The notes under the pieces are model-generated. The model was not told the origin of the DNA. It saw only the letters and a list, made by a program, of their open reading frames with translations, and ran no database searches. Below are positions 35,527 through 46,332 of a stretch of 64,000 nt of DNA, piece after piece (within the stretch, counting starts at the first letter, position 1; the number at the start of each line of letters is the position of its first letter). The DNA is from Limonium bicolor (lineage: Eukaryota; Streptophyta; Magnoliopsida; Caryophyllales; Plumbaginaceae), in assembly GCA_023374045.1 (NCBI GenBank), contig CM041777.1:464347827-464411826 (forward strand). The letters run 5' to 3'. Both the position numbers and the translations under genes were made by a program.

Positions 35527-35773
35527 GTCCGAACTTGTGTCCGAACTTCCAAGTTCGGACGCAAGCCGCGACCTAATACTGAACATCATACACACGTCCG
35601 AACTTGTGTCCGGACTTCCCAAGTTCGGACACAGTTCGAGAGAAATTCCTAGATTGAAATAGTGACGTCCGAACTTGTGTCCGGACTTCCCAAGTTCGGA
35701 CACAGTTCGAGAGTGGATTTTCCTTGTCCAACAGAGCCTGTCCGAACTTCCATGTCCGGACGGAAGTTCGGAC
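35527..35773 (+). repeat. Array of four triple-module palindromes (LTR V)
   Basis: Units at 35527, 35596, 35667 and 35740 (steps 69, 71, 73). The first has the same modules and linkers (GT, CC) as the first Athila LTR unit except for the compensated base pair. The last is D-D'-D' (middle ATGTCCGGAC). Spacers share CAGTTCGAGAG (35632, 35703) with the Athila array. A CTTTAAAC box follows at 35799-35806. Polarity is plus while the LTR is minus. Confidence 0.9.
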
Positions 35774-37770
35774 AAGGCAAAATTCTCAATTCTCAAGCCT
35801 TTAAACACTAGATAACTTTCCCCAAAGCCTCCAAAACTTATAGTTTATACTCCTTAAGTCCCTTAGTGATGATTTATGCCAATTCTAACCATTATACCAA
35901 GACATTTCTTCCACACAAATCATCATTCAAACATCCTTTCTTACATATCAAAACTCCTTATGTCATTCTTACAATTCCTTTCCCAAGCTTACACTTCCTC
36001 CTTAATTTTTCCAAATGGTATTTCTCCAATATGAACCACTATACCAAGGTGTTTCCTCTACACCTTAACATCATCTCTCAACTCCTTTTCTTACTAACTA
36101 AATCTCCTTTTTACAACTCCTTGAATTCTTTCTCAAAACCTTACTTAAACATCATTCTCCTCATTCATCAACATCACCCAAACCTTAAACAAACTTCTTC
36201 AAGGCTTCTCAATACACTCTCAAACACACATTGAATTCCTAGAACTTCCAGGATAACACCTAATCCTTGCATCACTCTAAATCACCTTAACACATGTTTT
36301 CTTCTCAAGTAAACATTTATTCACCTTTAACACTTCCTAGATCACCAAGACCATTTAAACACTTAGAACTTCTCACACATTTTTCCCAAATTTGGCCATA
36401 GCTTCTCTTGTATATACTCACATCCAACCACTTAGGTTTTTACCTTATTTCATTCAAAACACCTAAAATCCATCAAACACATTTTTATACACAAACTTCA
36501 CACATTAAGCACTACATCACAATATAGTGCATAACTTAAATTGCTTGGCACTTAGGCCCTTAAATAACATGGCTCTTAGGCCCTTAAATAACATAAACCA
36601 TAAACACTGAATTTCCCACATAAGTATGCCTTGACCTGCAAATACATACACCAATACATATGTTCTTTTACTAGTCTCCTTGAGAGCATTTTACTAGCTC
36701 ATTTGCCATTGGCTCCTTAGGTATTTATTAAGCAAATCAAGCTCATTTTTTTTTCCTAAGGCATTTAAACTACATTGAGATAGCTTGTTTACCTCTTTTC
36801 CTCACAAATTTCTTTCTTGTTTCCTTGTAAAACCGGTAGGGCATTTGGTCCCTTTCAACTATTAAACATTATACAAACAATAGAATGAGTATTCAAGCAT
36901 TATGCTTCACCTCATTGTAAACCCTAGTTACACATATTGTTTTAACACATTAAGGTAATTGTTTTACCTTGAATTGGAAGAGAACTTGAATAAGTATCAA
37001 GAGAGGACTCCTCCTAGCCCTTGGAAGATTCAAATGAAGCTAAAACAAGCAAGGTAAATACACCATGGTGAGGTGAATTTTCGGTCAACATGAAAACATG
37101 GAGGAAACATGGATTTTCTTTGAGTTCCCTTACCTAGAAGCAAAGGAGAGTAATAATGTGTAGAAATACAAGCTCAAGCTCCATCAATGGTGATTCTCCA
37201 TGGCACCAAAATTGAGCTCTTGAAGATTTGAAAAGGTAGAAGTGTAGAGCTTGACCTAACTAAGACAAATATGGTCTTAGAATTTGATTTGGAGCATGGA
37301 GTTGGATTTGGCAAGGAAATGAAGATGGAGAAAAGAGGGCTGTTGCAAATCGTAAATGGAGGAAAGGAGAAGGTGAAGAACCGTGTGAAATGAAAGAAGA
37401 GAAGGAAATGAGAAGATGAGTTTGCTTTTTGGAGATATTTATGTTATAAAGCAAAATAGTACTTTACTTTAAGTTTTACTTTACTTATTTGATTTCTTTT
37501 ACAACTTGGTGACTCACTACTACAAAAACCGGCCACCATTTAGTTAGAAGGGTAATATAGTCTTTATTGACTCATTTAATTACTTATAACATCATATGTT
37601 ACAAACTAGTTTATAAAAATCACTATTCACAAACTAAGGCACATAGAAGTGAAATTTTTGATTTCCCATTAATATAGCCACCCAAATGTGATACTATATA
37701 GTACACATGTTAATTAAAGAGTAATGATGGACATTTAGCCATTCAAAACTCATTTACAAGACAATTTTTC

Positions 37771-37806
37771 AAAAACGTGCTTTAAGACTCCTTAAAGCAC
37801 TTTTTG
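37771..37806 (-). promoter_or_regulatory. Conserved U3 box in palindromic form (LTR V)
   Basis: AAAAACGTGCTTTAAG at 37771-37786 faces CTTAAAGCACTTTTTG at 37791-37806, giving a ~16-bp stem with one bulge. The other families have one full copy and a shorter second arm. Confidence 0.6.
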
Positions 37807-38299
37807 TGTTTTAACTTGTTTTCAAGCTTGGTTTTCTTTGGTAATTGATTTAATATGTTCATTAACATATTTATAAGATATAAGTATGACCATTAGGTCT
37901 TATACAAATTTATCCCAAGCTTAGAGCACATTTTTGCTCTTATTGACTTTAAGGTATTTTCTGTGTTTTATTTGGTTTAACTGTCCACCAAAGTTTCCTA
38001 AGGACTTATTTAGCCTTATTAAATCATAATTAAATGTTATCCAGTCTTGGTAGGCTCTTTGGTCCTAACCAAGTTCACTCATAGCTTAGAGCATGTTTTG
38101 CTCAAACTGTGTCTTAATGCTTTATTGCATTTATTATGGTTTAAATTGTTCACTGATGTTACTAAGGCACTTTTTAGCCTTTACATACCATAATTTGATA
38201 TTTAAACCACATATCAAGGTTTGGGGTTTTCAGCAAGTAATGTTTAGTAGCTCTAACATTATGTTCATCAGACTGTCACTGTAAGTATTAGTAGCCTAG

Positions 38300-38319
38300 C
38301 TAGCCGTATGGGCGGTTAG
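38300..38319 (+). promoter_or_regulatory. U5 hairpin with TATGGG loop (LTR IV)
   Basis: Sense arms CTAGCCG/CGGTTAG around TATGGG (one G-U pair in RNA), 107 bp from the LTR 3' end. Confidence 0.6.
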
Positions 38320-38431
38320 CGGCATTGTTTCACCCTCCGTAGTAAGTAGTAGTAATTCCGCTGCGAACTCTTAGGATTAACAGAACGATTAGACGGTAAT
38401 AGTAGGATTAACGGTTGGGTGTTACATTATC

Positions 38432-40719
38432 CTAATGCTACAACGTTTTACTTACGTTCCTTATATTACACTTATAAGATAGCATCGTTGCCGCTAGTTC
38501 GTTTTATAATATGTTCATATATACGAACTGTACTGTTATCGTTCAACAGTAATAATAATAAGCAGCATTAATACACAACTCAAGCATATTAATTCACACA
38601 AGCAGACATTCAATCTTAACACAGATTTTTCACACAATGTCTGAGTTGAGGAAATCCTCAGAGACAATCAAGCCACATAAATAACATACCGTTCACCCAG
38701 GATGTATAACCGTGGAGTATGAATCAGCTAAAATCTCTGGAGATCCTCGAGACGCCTCTAACATCGATTAATATGCATCACACTATGCATCAGCATCTCA
38801 TATTAACAATACACTACGGCACCCCGTACCATTATTAATCTACCCCGGTTTATTCCCCGCTGTTAACTAATAATGTTTGTCGGGTTTTTGGTTTAACTCG
38901 GGATTAGGAAAAACGCTATATCACATGCGTGGTTACGTCGAGTATATTAATACACTTTACTTTAAACGTTTATTATCGCATGTAGTTTAATACACCTTGT
39001 ATATGATATAGTTTATCACTATATTGCATGTATAATCTTAATCATACATTATACATCTCACCTTAGTATTTATTTCCTAAGGTTAGTTTTTCCAAGTGTA
39101 ATGTTGTATAATTCATATGTACAAATACTTTGAATTATATAAATCCTTATTATATCATGTACACTCCTAACATTAGAATTTCCATATCTAAAGTTTGTAA
39201 TTCTTTTCCCTTTATCTTATATCATTTTAATTATGGTAATACATGGTTATTGAACCATATTATAAATTTCACTCCATAACATATATTTATTTATATACAT
39301 GTATACGGAACTATTTATTATATGATAAATCTTTAATATATATATTCATTCTTTTTAATGAATAACTTTATATTATAATGTTATAACTCTTATAACATTA
39401 AAAACCATATTATAAATTTCACTTAAAAATGTTAATATTTCCGAACAGCACCTGTGTTCTTAAATATTTACAAAATCCTCCACATAATTTACATATTGTT
39501 ATATCATAGTTATATAACATATATTATGACATTTATGTCATCAAAACAATTATAACCTATAGTTATATATTGTTATAAAATACCAAACAGCCCATAAAAC
39601 TTTCGGTTTTTATTTTCCCCAACCATACTTCCATAAATTACAAATCAACCCAAATTTTATTTCCTTGTTACACTTGTAATATATACCTTATATTATAATC
39701 CTTAATATAATTATAACCTATGGTTATATTTTCTCAAAATAACCGAACAGACCCCATGGTCTATTTAAATTTAATTTTCACCACTTAACTTCCTATAATC
39801 ATCAAATAACCCCATTTAATAACATATAGTTTCTAATATCATCAAAACTATATATTATACATATATCTTCATAAAACCTCATATATAATTCCAAAAATTA
39901 CCAAACTATACCAAAAGGTTATAAAGACCATTACTAACCTTATACTTTCTATAAATCTCGGTTTTTCCACATATGTTACCCATTTGTAACAATGTTATGA
40001 AATACCATATATTATACTTATATAATTCATATAAACTCCAAATTTAACCAAATAAACTTCTAAAAATTCCTAATATCCTAAGGTCTTTACTAAACTCCAT
40101 TTAGTACCCCAAGTTTTCGGAAATCACAATACCACCCCAAATCTTATAAATCTTTTACAATTTAATAAGTAGCTTATTATAAGGTAGTATTTTAATTCCT
40201 TAAATTCACCAAACTTGGTCAAAGTCTCCTATATAGTCAACTTTGACTTCTAATACCAATTTGGACCCAACTCTCTCGGTAATTACCAAACTTAACCCAT
40301 AGTTTTCTATTTTTACAATTTTGACACAAAACTTTATAAAATGTTATAATTTTTATTAAATTCATTTAACAACCCTAATTTCCTCTAAATTAAGCCCACG
40401 GCTAAATATTTTGTTAGTAATTACCGTTTGACCCCAAACTTAATTATATAAGCATAAACTTAAATAAATAAGCTTTAAACTTAATTAAAATGGCCTAATG
40501 ACATGGCCTTATTACAACCTTGATTTATAACATAAAATTACACATAAATATCTCAAATTATACAATAAACTCACGGCCTTGCTGTAGTTTATTTATCTTT
40601 CCACATAATGTCATAATTTGACCATTATGTTAATTAATCACTTAAATGACTAGCTTAATTTATCTTAGTCATTTTTCCATTCTTAGGTTAATATAACCCA
40701 TATTTATCTCCACTCTCGG
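38432..40719 (-). mobile_element. Element II right (5') LTR, second part, truncated
   Basis: Continues the LTR after the TTATC duplication and matches 6851-9143. It stops at CACTCTCGG; about 1.46 kb of LTR equivalent to 9144-10600, including U3, is missing. Confidence 0.88.
40718..40719. other. Deletion junction with GG microhomology joining elements II and I
   Basis: The LTR side reads CACTCTCGG|CAC in the intact copy (near 9143). The interior side reads CCTAGGG|AATCC (near 10652). The junction reads CTCTCGGGAATCC. The deletion removed the end of II's right LTR, its target duplication, the rest of I's left LTR and about 50 bp of I's interior including its polypurine tract. Confidence 0.85.
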
Positions 40720-42144
40720 GAATCCAGTTCCACTAAGTAATCACAGACAGATCATCACTAGGGAATACATCCCACTACGTTCGGACCTAGTCTATATGTA
40801 TCACATTCGATACAGCATTAATCTCATTCCACATAGTCAATAATCATGACACATTCATTCATAGACAGCACTAAACAAGGTGCAAAGCTCATTCATACAC
40901 AGCACTAGACAAGGTGCAAAACTCATTCATACACGGCACTAGACAAGGTGCAAACCAACAAGAAGTACTCAAAGGTGTTTCGCAAGGGATACTCCACGCA
41001 TCCCTATCTATACGCTAGTATCTCGCGAGGATACCTACACGTCACTCCGCGTGGCTGTGTGTGCATATATGTAACGATGGAAAATCACGGGGAAGCAGTC
41101 ACAAAGACCAGGACTTGACGATCCCCAGCCCCATGCTAACCAACGTCAACCACCCGTGGACACACCGGTTTAATAACGAAGGACACTGCGGTCCACGGCT
41201 CCTCGGACAGTATCATCTAATTCCTTAATCACCCGCAGACACGCCGGTCTAATGACAAAGGGCTCTGCGGTCCACGGCTCTTTGGGTGATGCCACTCGCA
41301 GACACACCGGTCTAATGACAAAGGACTCCACAGTCCACGCTCTTCGAGTGACGCTCTAAATTCCAATTCCTATTCATATCTGTGTCCACTGGTAGGAAGT
41401 TTTCGAGAGTCATTCAACCCTGACGTGGTCGGCGTCAGTGTTGAACTATCTCTCACCTCAATTTGTGTTCGGTTTCCCTTGATCGGACCAGGATCAAGTT
41501 CAACTTCCCACGTCAATTTCAATCAATTAATTGTTTATTCATTTCTAATCTTGTTTCCTCTTGTTATTTGCCACCTTGTGTTCTATAGATACACAAGTCA
41601 ACTAGTGTAATTAATCTAGTCATTGGCATATAGGATCATGTATCCTAACCATGTATCAAGTTCTCGACTTATTATTATTCATACAACTCCTAGAGTATTT
41701 TCTTCCACCAGGTTACACATCGGTCTCATGCCGATTCACTCATCGCATTCCAATAATCGATTTCATACCAAGTCACAAATCACATAGTACGGAGCTTTCT
41801 ACTCCTTCTATCCGAAATCTCTCATCAGAGCTACAGATAGTCCTACTTGAATTCTCACATCAGAGCTAATAAGTTAGGCGTTATATGACTATTGTTCGTA
41901 ATGTTTGCGTAAATAATTGGAAATAGGGTAAGAACAATCTATCTGTACTCCCTTTCCTATTCGCCATAACTAATGCGAACTAAAATATATTTATGTTCAT
42001 ACACATAATACATCACAATATTACCTCTAGTAATATAACACAATCATAATACTTGTACTCTACGTACAATAATAGTTTGCAGCATGAGTACCATGCGCTA
42101 CGTACTCCTACGTACGGTATATTTAAGGAGTGCGAAATCGCTCT

Positions 42145-42177
42145 ACCCCCCTTAAAAATGATTACGCCCACGTAATC
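42145..42177 (-). promoter_or_regulatory. Internal polypurine tract plus hairpin (element I)
   Basis: ACCCCCCTTAAAAA, then arms GATTACG/CGTAATC around CCCA; same as 24559-24591. It is the only tract left in this element after the deletion. Confidence 0.6.
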
Positions 42178-43621
42178 TACGAATATATCATCTTGAAGTA
42201 ATAAGTTCAAGATGTTCCATTCCAGCGGACTTATTTGTGCACTAATGTAGTGCTACATATTTCATACCTTACCCCTTTTTACTAGGGTCGGGCTTTAGCC
42301 CCTCTGGCTATACTTCCTATCTCGGTTAGGTGTATGTATATTAGTATATGGTTTGACCGGGAGATGTAACACATCATTTGTTTTCCCCAAACCTGCTAGG
42401 TACATCAAACCTATGCAATATGGGCCCACTCGCTCCGCAAGCAGTATGCCCAACTACTTTATGGTTAGTTTACCCTTTTTAGGTAGTAGTTTTCAACTCC
42501 ACGTGACGGTGTTTTATACACGGTCTTCCATAATTATGGGAATGGAGTAAATTATTTCCGCTGCGTGGTATTGTTTGTCACACACGCTTATTATTTCAAC
42601 TAGCTATTTTATTTATTCTTCCTGAATTCTATACATCCTCATGGTATATTCCCAGGGTTCATGTCACCCTACCGAACTAACCTTTGGTATAAGGGTTGTC
42701 GAGCTATGCTCTAGCACCTAGTGCTTGTAGTAATTTCCCTTAAATGTCAAACGAGTCTGATATGCGCAGCTAACTGGCGCCTCATGACTCAAAGTTATTT
42801 CCCTCAGGAATGAGTTCATTCCTTAGGTACCTTGTAGGTCCCTTTTGCTGGTGTGAACTTGTATCCCTAGTGTGTTGGTATTTTAGTACCCACACATATG
42901 GTTCATCCCTCTTCTCGATTAGGGGAATCCATTGGTTTATCTGATCTTCCATGTTCTGCTTCATACCAACGTAATTGGGTTAATAGTTATTATAATGGTC
43001 GCTTTGTTGCCACCATGTACCAGTCGATTAGACGGTTATCCGCTATTGCGGGTTGCATGGTGTATCTAATCTAATCCAGCTTAGAGTATCTCTTGTAATG
43101 CTCGCTTTTGCCCTTCGTCTGTTGTAACATACCATACGACTGTGGGTTTTAGCTTGGCATTAGTTTTCTGTTCAGCCCCTAATTGGTACTAACATACTAA
43201 CGTTTTTATAGCTTGAGCATGTGGTTTATTATTGTTTAATGCGACATCATCGCAGCGCGCTTAACGCATTATATAACTCTTTTGTGCCCCCTTTCTGGGT
43301 GGCATCTATTATCTTGCAAAGGTTTCTCTAACATAACTTCCTAAGACACCCCAATTCCCCTTCTCATTCGTGGGTTCACCTCGCCTTTACCATAAAATAG
43401 GCCTTGGATTCCTTGTTTACTTAAATCTCCAAACTTGTGTTCTAACTTATCCACTATGGGATTGTCTTATGTCATTTTATTATCAAGCTATCCTTGATTC
43501 TCCCAACCGTGTTGGTTTGACTGAGATCTCTCTCTCGTCAATTCATGGTTTACCTAGTCAGGATTCCATTCACTGACTTAGACACAGAGTTGATTACCTC
43601 CTGGGTCCTTACACTGCTTGT

Positions 43622-43738
43622 TTACATGCATGGGGTACCATACTGATACATTACTACTTACCCCAAACAACTTAATATAAGTTGTCATGCCCACAAGCTC
43701 CTAGGAGTGTGGTCGTCCCATGTCTCGTTTAGTGCACT
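43622..43738 (-). promoter_or_regulatory. Highly conserved internal block (element I)
   Basis: Copy of the block at 26045-26160, with the splice-donor-like complement of ACTTACC at 43656-43662. Confidence 0.5.
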
Positions 43739-45109
43739 CGTAGTATTCGTACCCGGTGGTTATCATACTCTTAGTCCCAGTAATTTATGTAAAAGTAACT
43801 ATGCTGCCAATTCTTAACCTTTAATGTCAGAATGGCCCTATAGGGTTCTTTGGGTTCCTTTATTAGTGTATATTCTCCTTACCTTCTCTAAGATAGGTGT
43901 TTGTGACTTATCGCCCTAATACTGGTTTCCACATGCTCGTCATCTGGTATCTGTGAGTGGGGATCCATAACTACTTACTATTTCTATTTCTCCTGTTCAC
44001 TCCTAGGCTGTTAACGCCTTCAGATATGAATTTTGAGTTCTCGAACTCCACCCAATCCATTGGGTTACACCCTCTGGTGTATTCCGGACTCCATGATAAA
44101 GGTTGACACCTTGTGTTTCCCCTCTCTCATGGTAGTCCCTATTTAGCCTGACATTAATCAGTATTTGTGATTCATCACTTTTGTCCTTCTAGTTTTGGGT
44201 CATTTTGGTGGTACTAAGGGTATCCTTCTGTAGGCCTATGCCATACGATATTCAGGCTCAATGTTTATTCTGATAGTTAAATGATTGTTGGTCTTGCTAT
44301 TAATTTAATCCTAGTTAGTTCTTATATCTTCTCCTAAGGTTATAATTGGATACCCACAATTTAGTGGGTTCCGTTCATCATCGCTCTACATTGTGTAGTC
44401 CTTATTACTCTTATTCAACTCATAGTTCCTCCATCCTTTTCGAGGTAACGGTATCTTCCGTCCTCAGGCGGATTCACTGTTCAATTAATATCCACTGCCC
44501 TCCATACGGGAGTCTAGCAGCATTATGGATTTACAACACCCTCGGTGTGTGTGGTGCGGGCATAACATCGGCCCCTTTTATTGCACGTTTGCACCTGCCT
44601 AATCTTTTCTTACAACTTCAAATAGTTTGCCATAACGGCACTTATCTATTATTTTCATCTACTCAGTTGGATAGGTTTTATTTAAAGTCTTGGCTCGTAT
44701 AGCTCACATCTTGCCCTCTGGCAATGTTCAACGGTAGTGGTTTAACCACTAGTGTCGTGCACTCCCTAAATATGGTTATGCTGGTCCTGAAGACTCGACA
44801 CTCCCACCGATAATACTTGACGTTTAATGTCCATACCGGCGCTGGGGTTAGGCTTGTAGGCACTAATTACCGTTATTCTCATTTACTCCTCTTTTTATAT
44901 TCAACTAAATGGTATATTCTTTTCAGGTTTAATGGTTAGACCGGCTAGGTCTTCCCGAGGTTTTTTTTTTGACCTCAAACCCAAGGGTTTCGTACCCCTG
45001 CCTTTACAAAGGCTATGCCCTGCTTTATTGCATACGGACCCACATAAAATTTTAGTGTTTATCGGTAACCACCTGGACTACTACGTCCTTTAGGGATATT
45101 ATCGTCGCT

Positions 45110-45186
45110 GCACTTGCAGTAGCAAGTGCGCAAGGCAGGTTGAAATTTAAAGCTCTGGTTAATGTGGCACTTGCAGTGGCAAGTGC
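45110..45186 (-). promoter_or_regulatory. Twin GCACTTGC hairpins (element I)
   Basis: 45110-45129 (loop AGTA) and 45167-45186 (loop AGTG), 8-bp stems. Confidence 0.7.
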
Positions 45187-46187
45187 GCCATGCAGACTGA
45201 GCCACATGTACGGTGTGTCAGTGTAGTGCTATTCCCTAATTGGGTTCCTACTCTTGTTGCAGAAGTTCTTACTTAAATTACTACAGTCTCAACCCCGCAC
45301 TCGTTCCTACCAATTTATCATGGTAGTAAGGTCTTACTTTCCTCTCGAGGCATCGCATGATAGCGAATTAGAGAGTTCTTGTTCCTACAGTTCTCAAGAT
45401 CTCTCTTCATGCACGTCAGGCCATCATGAACCTTTAGTATTGCATGGATAGAGTTACTCAAGATCTCTCTTCATGCACGTCCGGCCAATATGAACCTTTT
45501 ATTACTCGTCGTTTCTATCTCTTTTCCCCCAAGCGCACTAATCAGTGCTTTCATGGATGTAAGACAGGGTTGCCTTGCTTATAGCAAGCTAGCCCCATTA
45601 GTCCTACGGGAATTATCTCCTCAACCTTGGTTTAATATTCATCTACTACTCGTATGGTAAACATAACGTTATTACCAGGACCCCCGGTCCTAAACATTAC
45701 ATCAAAACACAAAGTCTTATTTCCTAGACTTAACATAGTCCTCATAGCATCCACATCGGGTCTTCCCGATCAGGAGAGTTATCTCCGTGGTGTTCCTCAT
45801 TTCATTGTCTCACTAGCTAGTACTCTAGGTACGGGCTGGCGGCGTGGGGAACCATTGCAAATTTCCCGGGATGTTCTCCCATCAAGTGCGAGCGGTTCAT
45901 ACCGTCTTCGCGTTACTTGGGGTTGCTGGACCTTCACCACCTTCCGCTGCTCCGCGTTCTTCCTTAGTACTGTTACCCTGATCTCTTCCTGACATATGTC
46001 AAGAGGACGGGTTAGACCTTTACTCGGTCTAATACCGCAGTCTTGGTCGTTTAATATTGATGTGCCTTTACGGCTATGGTGTGCAAGTCCTAAGCATTGC
46101 ATCAACCCCGCAAGGTCACGTATCCTCACAACGTTTCCCGTATTCCCATAACCTATGCTCACTGTATAAATCCAACTATCTCTTGTC

Positions 46188-46219
46188 ATCAGAGCGGTAC
46201 TCCGCTCTGATACCACTTT
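46188..46219 (-). promoter_or_regulatory. Primer-binding site inside hairpin, element I
   Basis: Same 10-bp-stem hairpin and TGGTATCAGAGCGG site as in element II, four bases from the LTR at 46220. Confidence 0.85.
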
Positions 46220-46316
46220 TGTAACACCCCTACTCTATTCGGCTCCTAATCAACTTACTTAACATTGTAATCGCAGCGGTAATCTCAACAATTGTACTAC
46301 TGGTGTCACCGTTCTC

Positions 46317-46332
46317 ACTCGCCCATACGAGT
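46317..46332 (-). promoter_or_regulatory. U5 hairpin with TATGGG loop (element I, right LTR)
   Basis: Sense arms ACTCG/CGAGT, 97 bp from the LTR 3' end. Confidence 0.6.

Larger units (their letters stand above)
33639..38232 (-). mobile_element. Solo LTR V, 4.6 kb, nested in LTR IV
   Basis: Begins TGTAACACCCC and ends GGGGTTTTCA, with GCAAG at 33634-33638 and 38233-38237. It lacks an interior, so it is a solo LTR. Minus orientation follows from its ends, from the U3 box at 37771-37786 and from the U5 hairpin at 33728-33749. It holds a palindrome array (35527-35773) with polarity opposite to its own sense. No coding sequence is evident. Confidence 0.88.
30014..38426 (+). mobile_element. Solo LTR IV, about 3.8 kb, with nested solo LTR V
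   Basis: Begins TGAAATAACCCG and ends GGTTGGGTGTTACA, with TTATC at 30009-30013 and 38427-38431. No primer site, polypurine tract or interior is present, so it is a solo LTR left by LTR-LTR recombination. Orientation is plus by comparison with the ends of elements I-III. LTR sequence is 30014-33638 plus 38238-38426. It carries the conserved U3 box (30151), a TATAAATA (30333), a palindrome array (31904-32210), a TAAG-rich simple repeat (~33005-33080) and the U5 hairpin (38300). No coding sequence is evident. Confidence 0.88.
5503..40719 (-). mobile_element. Element II: LARD-like element of the same family as I, right end deleted
   Basis: The element begins with TG at 5503 inside element I's left LTR (5' flank TTGAC at 5498-5502). 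Left LTR, polypurine tract, internal region, primer site and right LTR follow in minus orientation. The right LTR stops at 40719 instead of at a GGTATTTCA end, so the second target duplication cannot be seen. An Athila-like element is nested in the interior, and a solo LTR pair in the right LTR. Without the Athila insert the interior is about 5.6 kb and codes for nothing recognisable. Confidence 0.87.
40720..46219 (-). mobile_element. Element I internal region, non-coding, first ~50 bp lost
   Basis: Aligns with 10652-11133 plus 23566-28669 of element II. It has three minisatellite copies (40860-40957), the direct repeats (41157-41352), a hairpin at 41422-41436, an internal polypurine tract (42145), the conserved block (43622-43738), twin hairpins and the primer site. 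No protein-coding frame is recognisable. Confidence 0.85.

Noticed and set aside
1951..46219. Simple tandem array of elements sharing LTRs by unequal crossing over
   Set aside because: LTR variants pair 1 with 4 and 2 with 3, and CTCCA flanks the whole block, which fits nesting plus deletion.
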